From Bryobacteraceae bacterium (lineage in GTDB: Bacteria > Acidobacteriota > Terriglobia > Bryobacterales > Bryobacteraceae), in NCBI GenBank assembly GCA_025056865.1, contig JANWVO010000014.1, forward strand, positions 1 through 60,008: a DNA stretch of 60,008 nt, in the 5' to 3' direction. Both the position numbers and the translations under genes were made by a program. Shown one piece after another: positions 59,899 through 60,008 of the stretch; positions within the stretch are counted from its first letter, which is position 1; each line of letters starts with the position of its first letter. Below the pieces are notes generated by a model. The model did no database searches, had not been told where the DNA came from, and saw only the letters and a program-made list of their open reading frames with translations.

Positions 59899-60008
59899 TC
59901 GAGTGAGAACTTCTGGCAGCGGCGCCCACTGTATTTGCAGCAGGGCGCGCTCCACGGATTGCCTCACACGTCTCCTCCAGCCAAGCACATCGGGGAGCGC
60001 GCCCATCC

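Overview
This GC-rich 60 kb window carries about 55 genes, densely packed on both strands with many ATGA or TGATG start/stop overlaps. The cell is Gram-negative and diderm: it has a Kdo transferase and lipid A kinase, TolC/MFP/RND efflux, an LplT/Aas-like lysophospholipid pair, a bd oxidase, and several Tat-exported or secreted enzymes (GH95, GH10, tannase family). Gene content, GC bias, frequent GTG/TTG starts and the mix of plant-polymer enzymes fit Acidobacteriota of the Bryobacterales/Solibacter type. That placement is inference; no rRNA lies in the window. I saw no tRNA, CRISPR, insertion sequence or prophage.

Layout. 0-5 kb: C-terminus of a tannase-family esterase, a secreted protein of unknown function, an unusual WaaA(KdtA)-LpxK fusion, and an ECF sigma/anti-sigma pair divergent from efflux. 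4.8-10.6 kb: TolC, MFP, RND and a DUF2892 protein in one coupled operon. 10.7-15.8 kb: cydAB flanked by two CpaE-like ATPases with no pilus genes nearby. 15.9-18.4 kb: queE, queC and an MFS gene, translationally coupled. 18.6-26.4 kb: exported methyltransferase, NfnB/NfnA-like pair, M20 peptidase, DUF255 protein, Tpx, flavin reductase. 26.4-31.9 kb: HU, M50 protease, two glycosyltransferases, prepilin peptidase, UppS, CdsA. 31.9-32.8 kb: a 970-base gap with two tandem structured RNAs, an operator-like repeat cluster and a small exported repeat protein. 32.8-43.6 kb: GH95, MgtC/DUF4010, RibF, PhnP-like, DUF1844, small basic protein, RRM protein, TPR, YvcK, GlmU, TruB. 43.6-52.8 kb: MsbA-like ABC exporter, a four-gene minus-strand cluster (Aas-like, MFS, aminotransferase, GNAT), aldo/keto reductase and a degenerate UvrC-like protein. 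52.8-60 kb: FxLYD-like protein, a receiver-domain/periplasmic fusion, DUF167, GH10, a frameshifted sigma/anti-sigma/membrane-protein cluster, and a Tat-exported Gfo/Idh oxidoreductase.

Most striking. (1) Two tandem copies of a three-hairpin RNA between cdsA and GH95 show compensatory base changes in two stems and share a single-stranded C-rich box, which suggests a sibling sRNA pair. (2) Three neighbouring genes at 56.6-58.6 kb each need exactly one extra G/C base to restore a sensible product. (3) A receiver domain is fused to a signal anchor and extracytoplasmic domain. (4) Several genes have a TANNNT hexamer 6-8 bases before the start codon, pointing to leaderless mRNAs. (5) A palindrome sits between back-to-back -10 boxes of truB and the ABC exporter.
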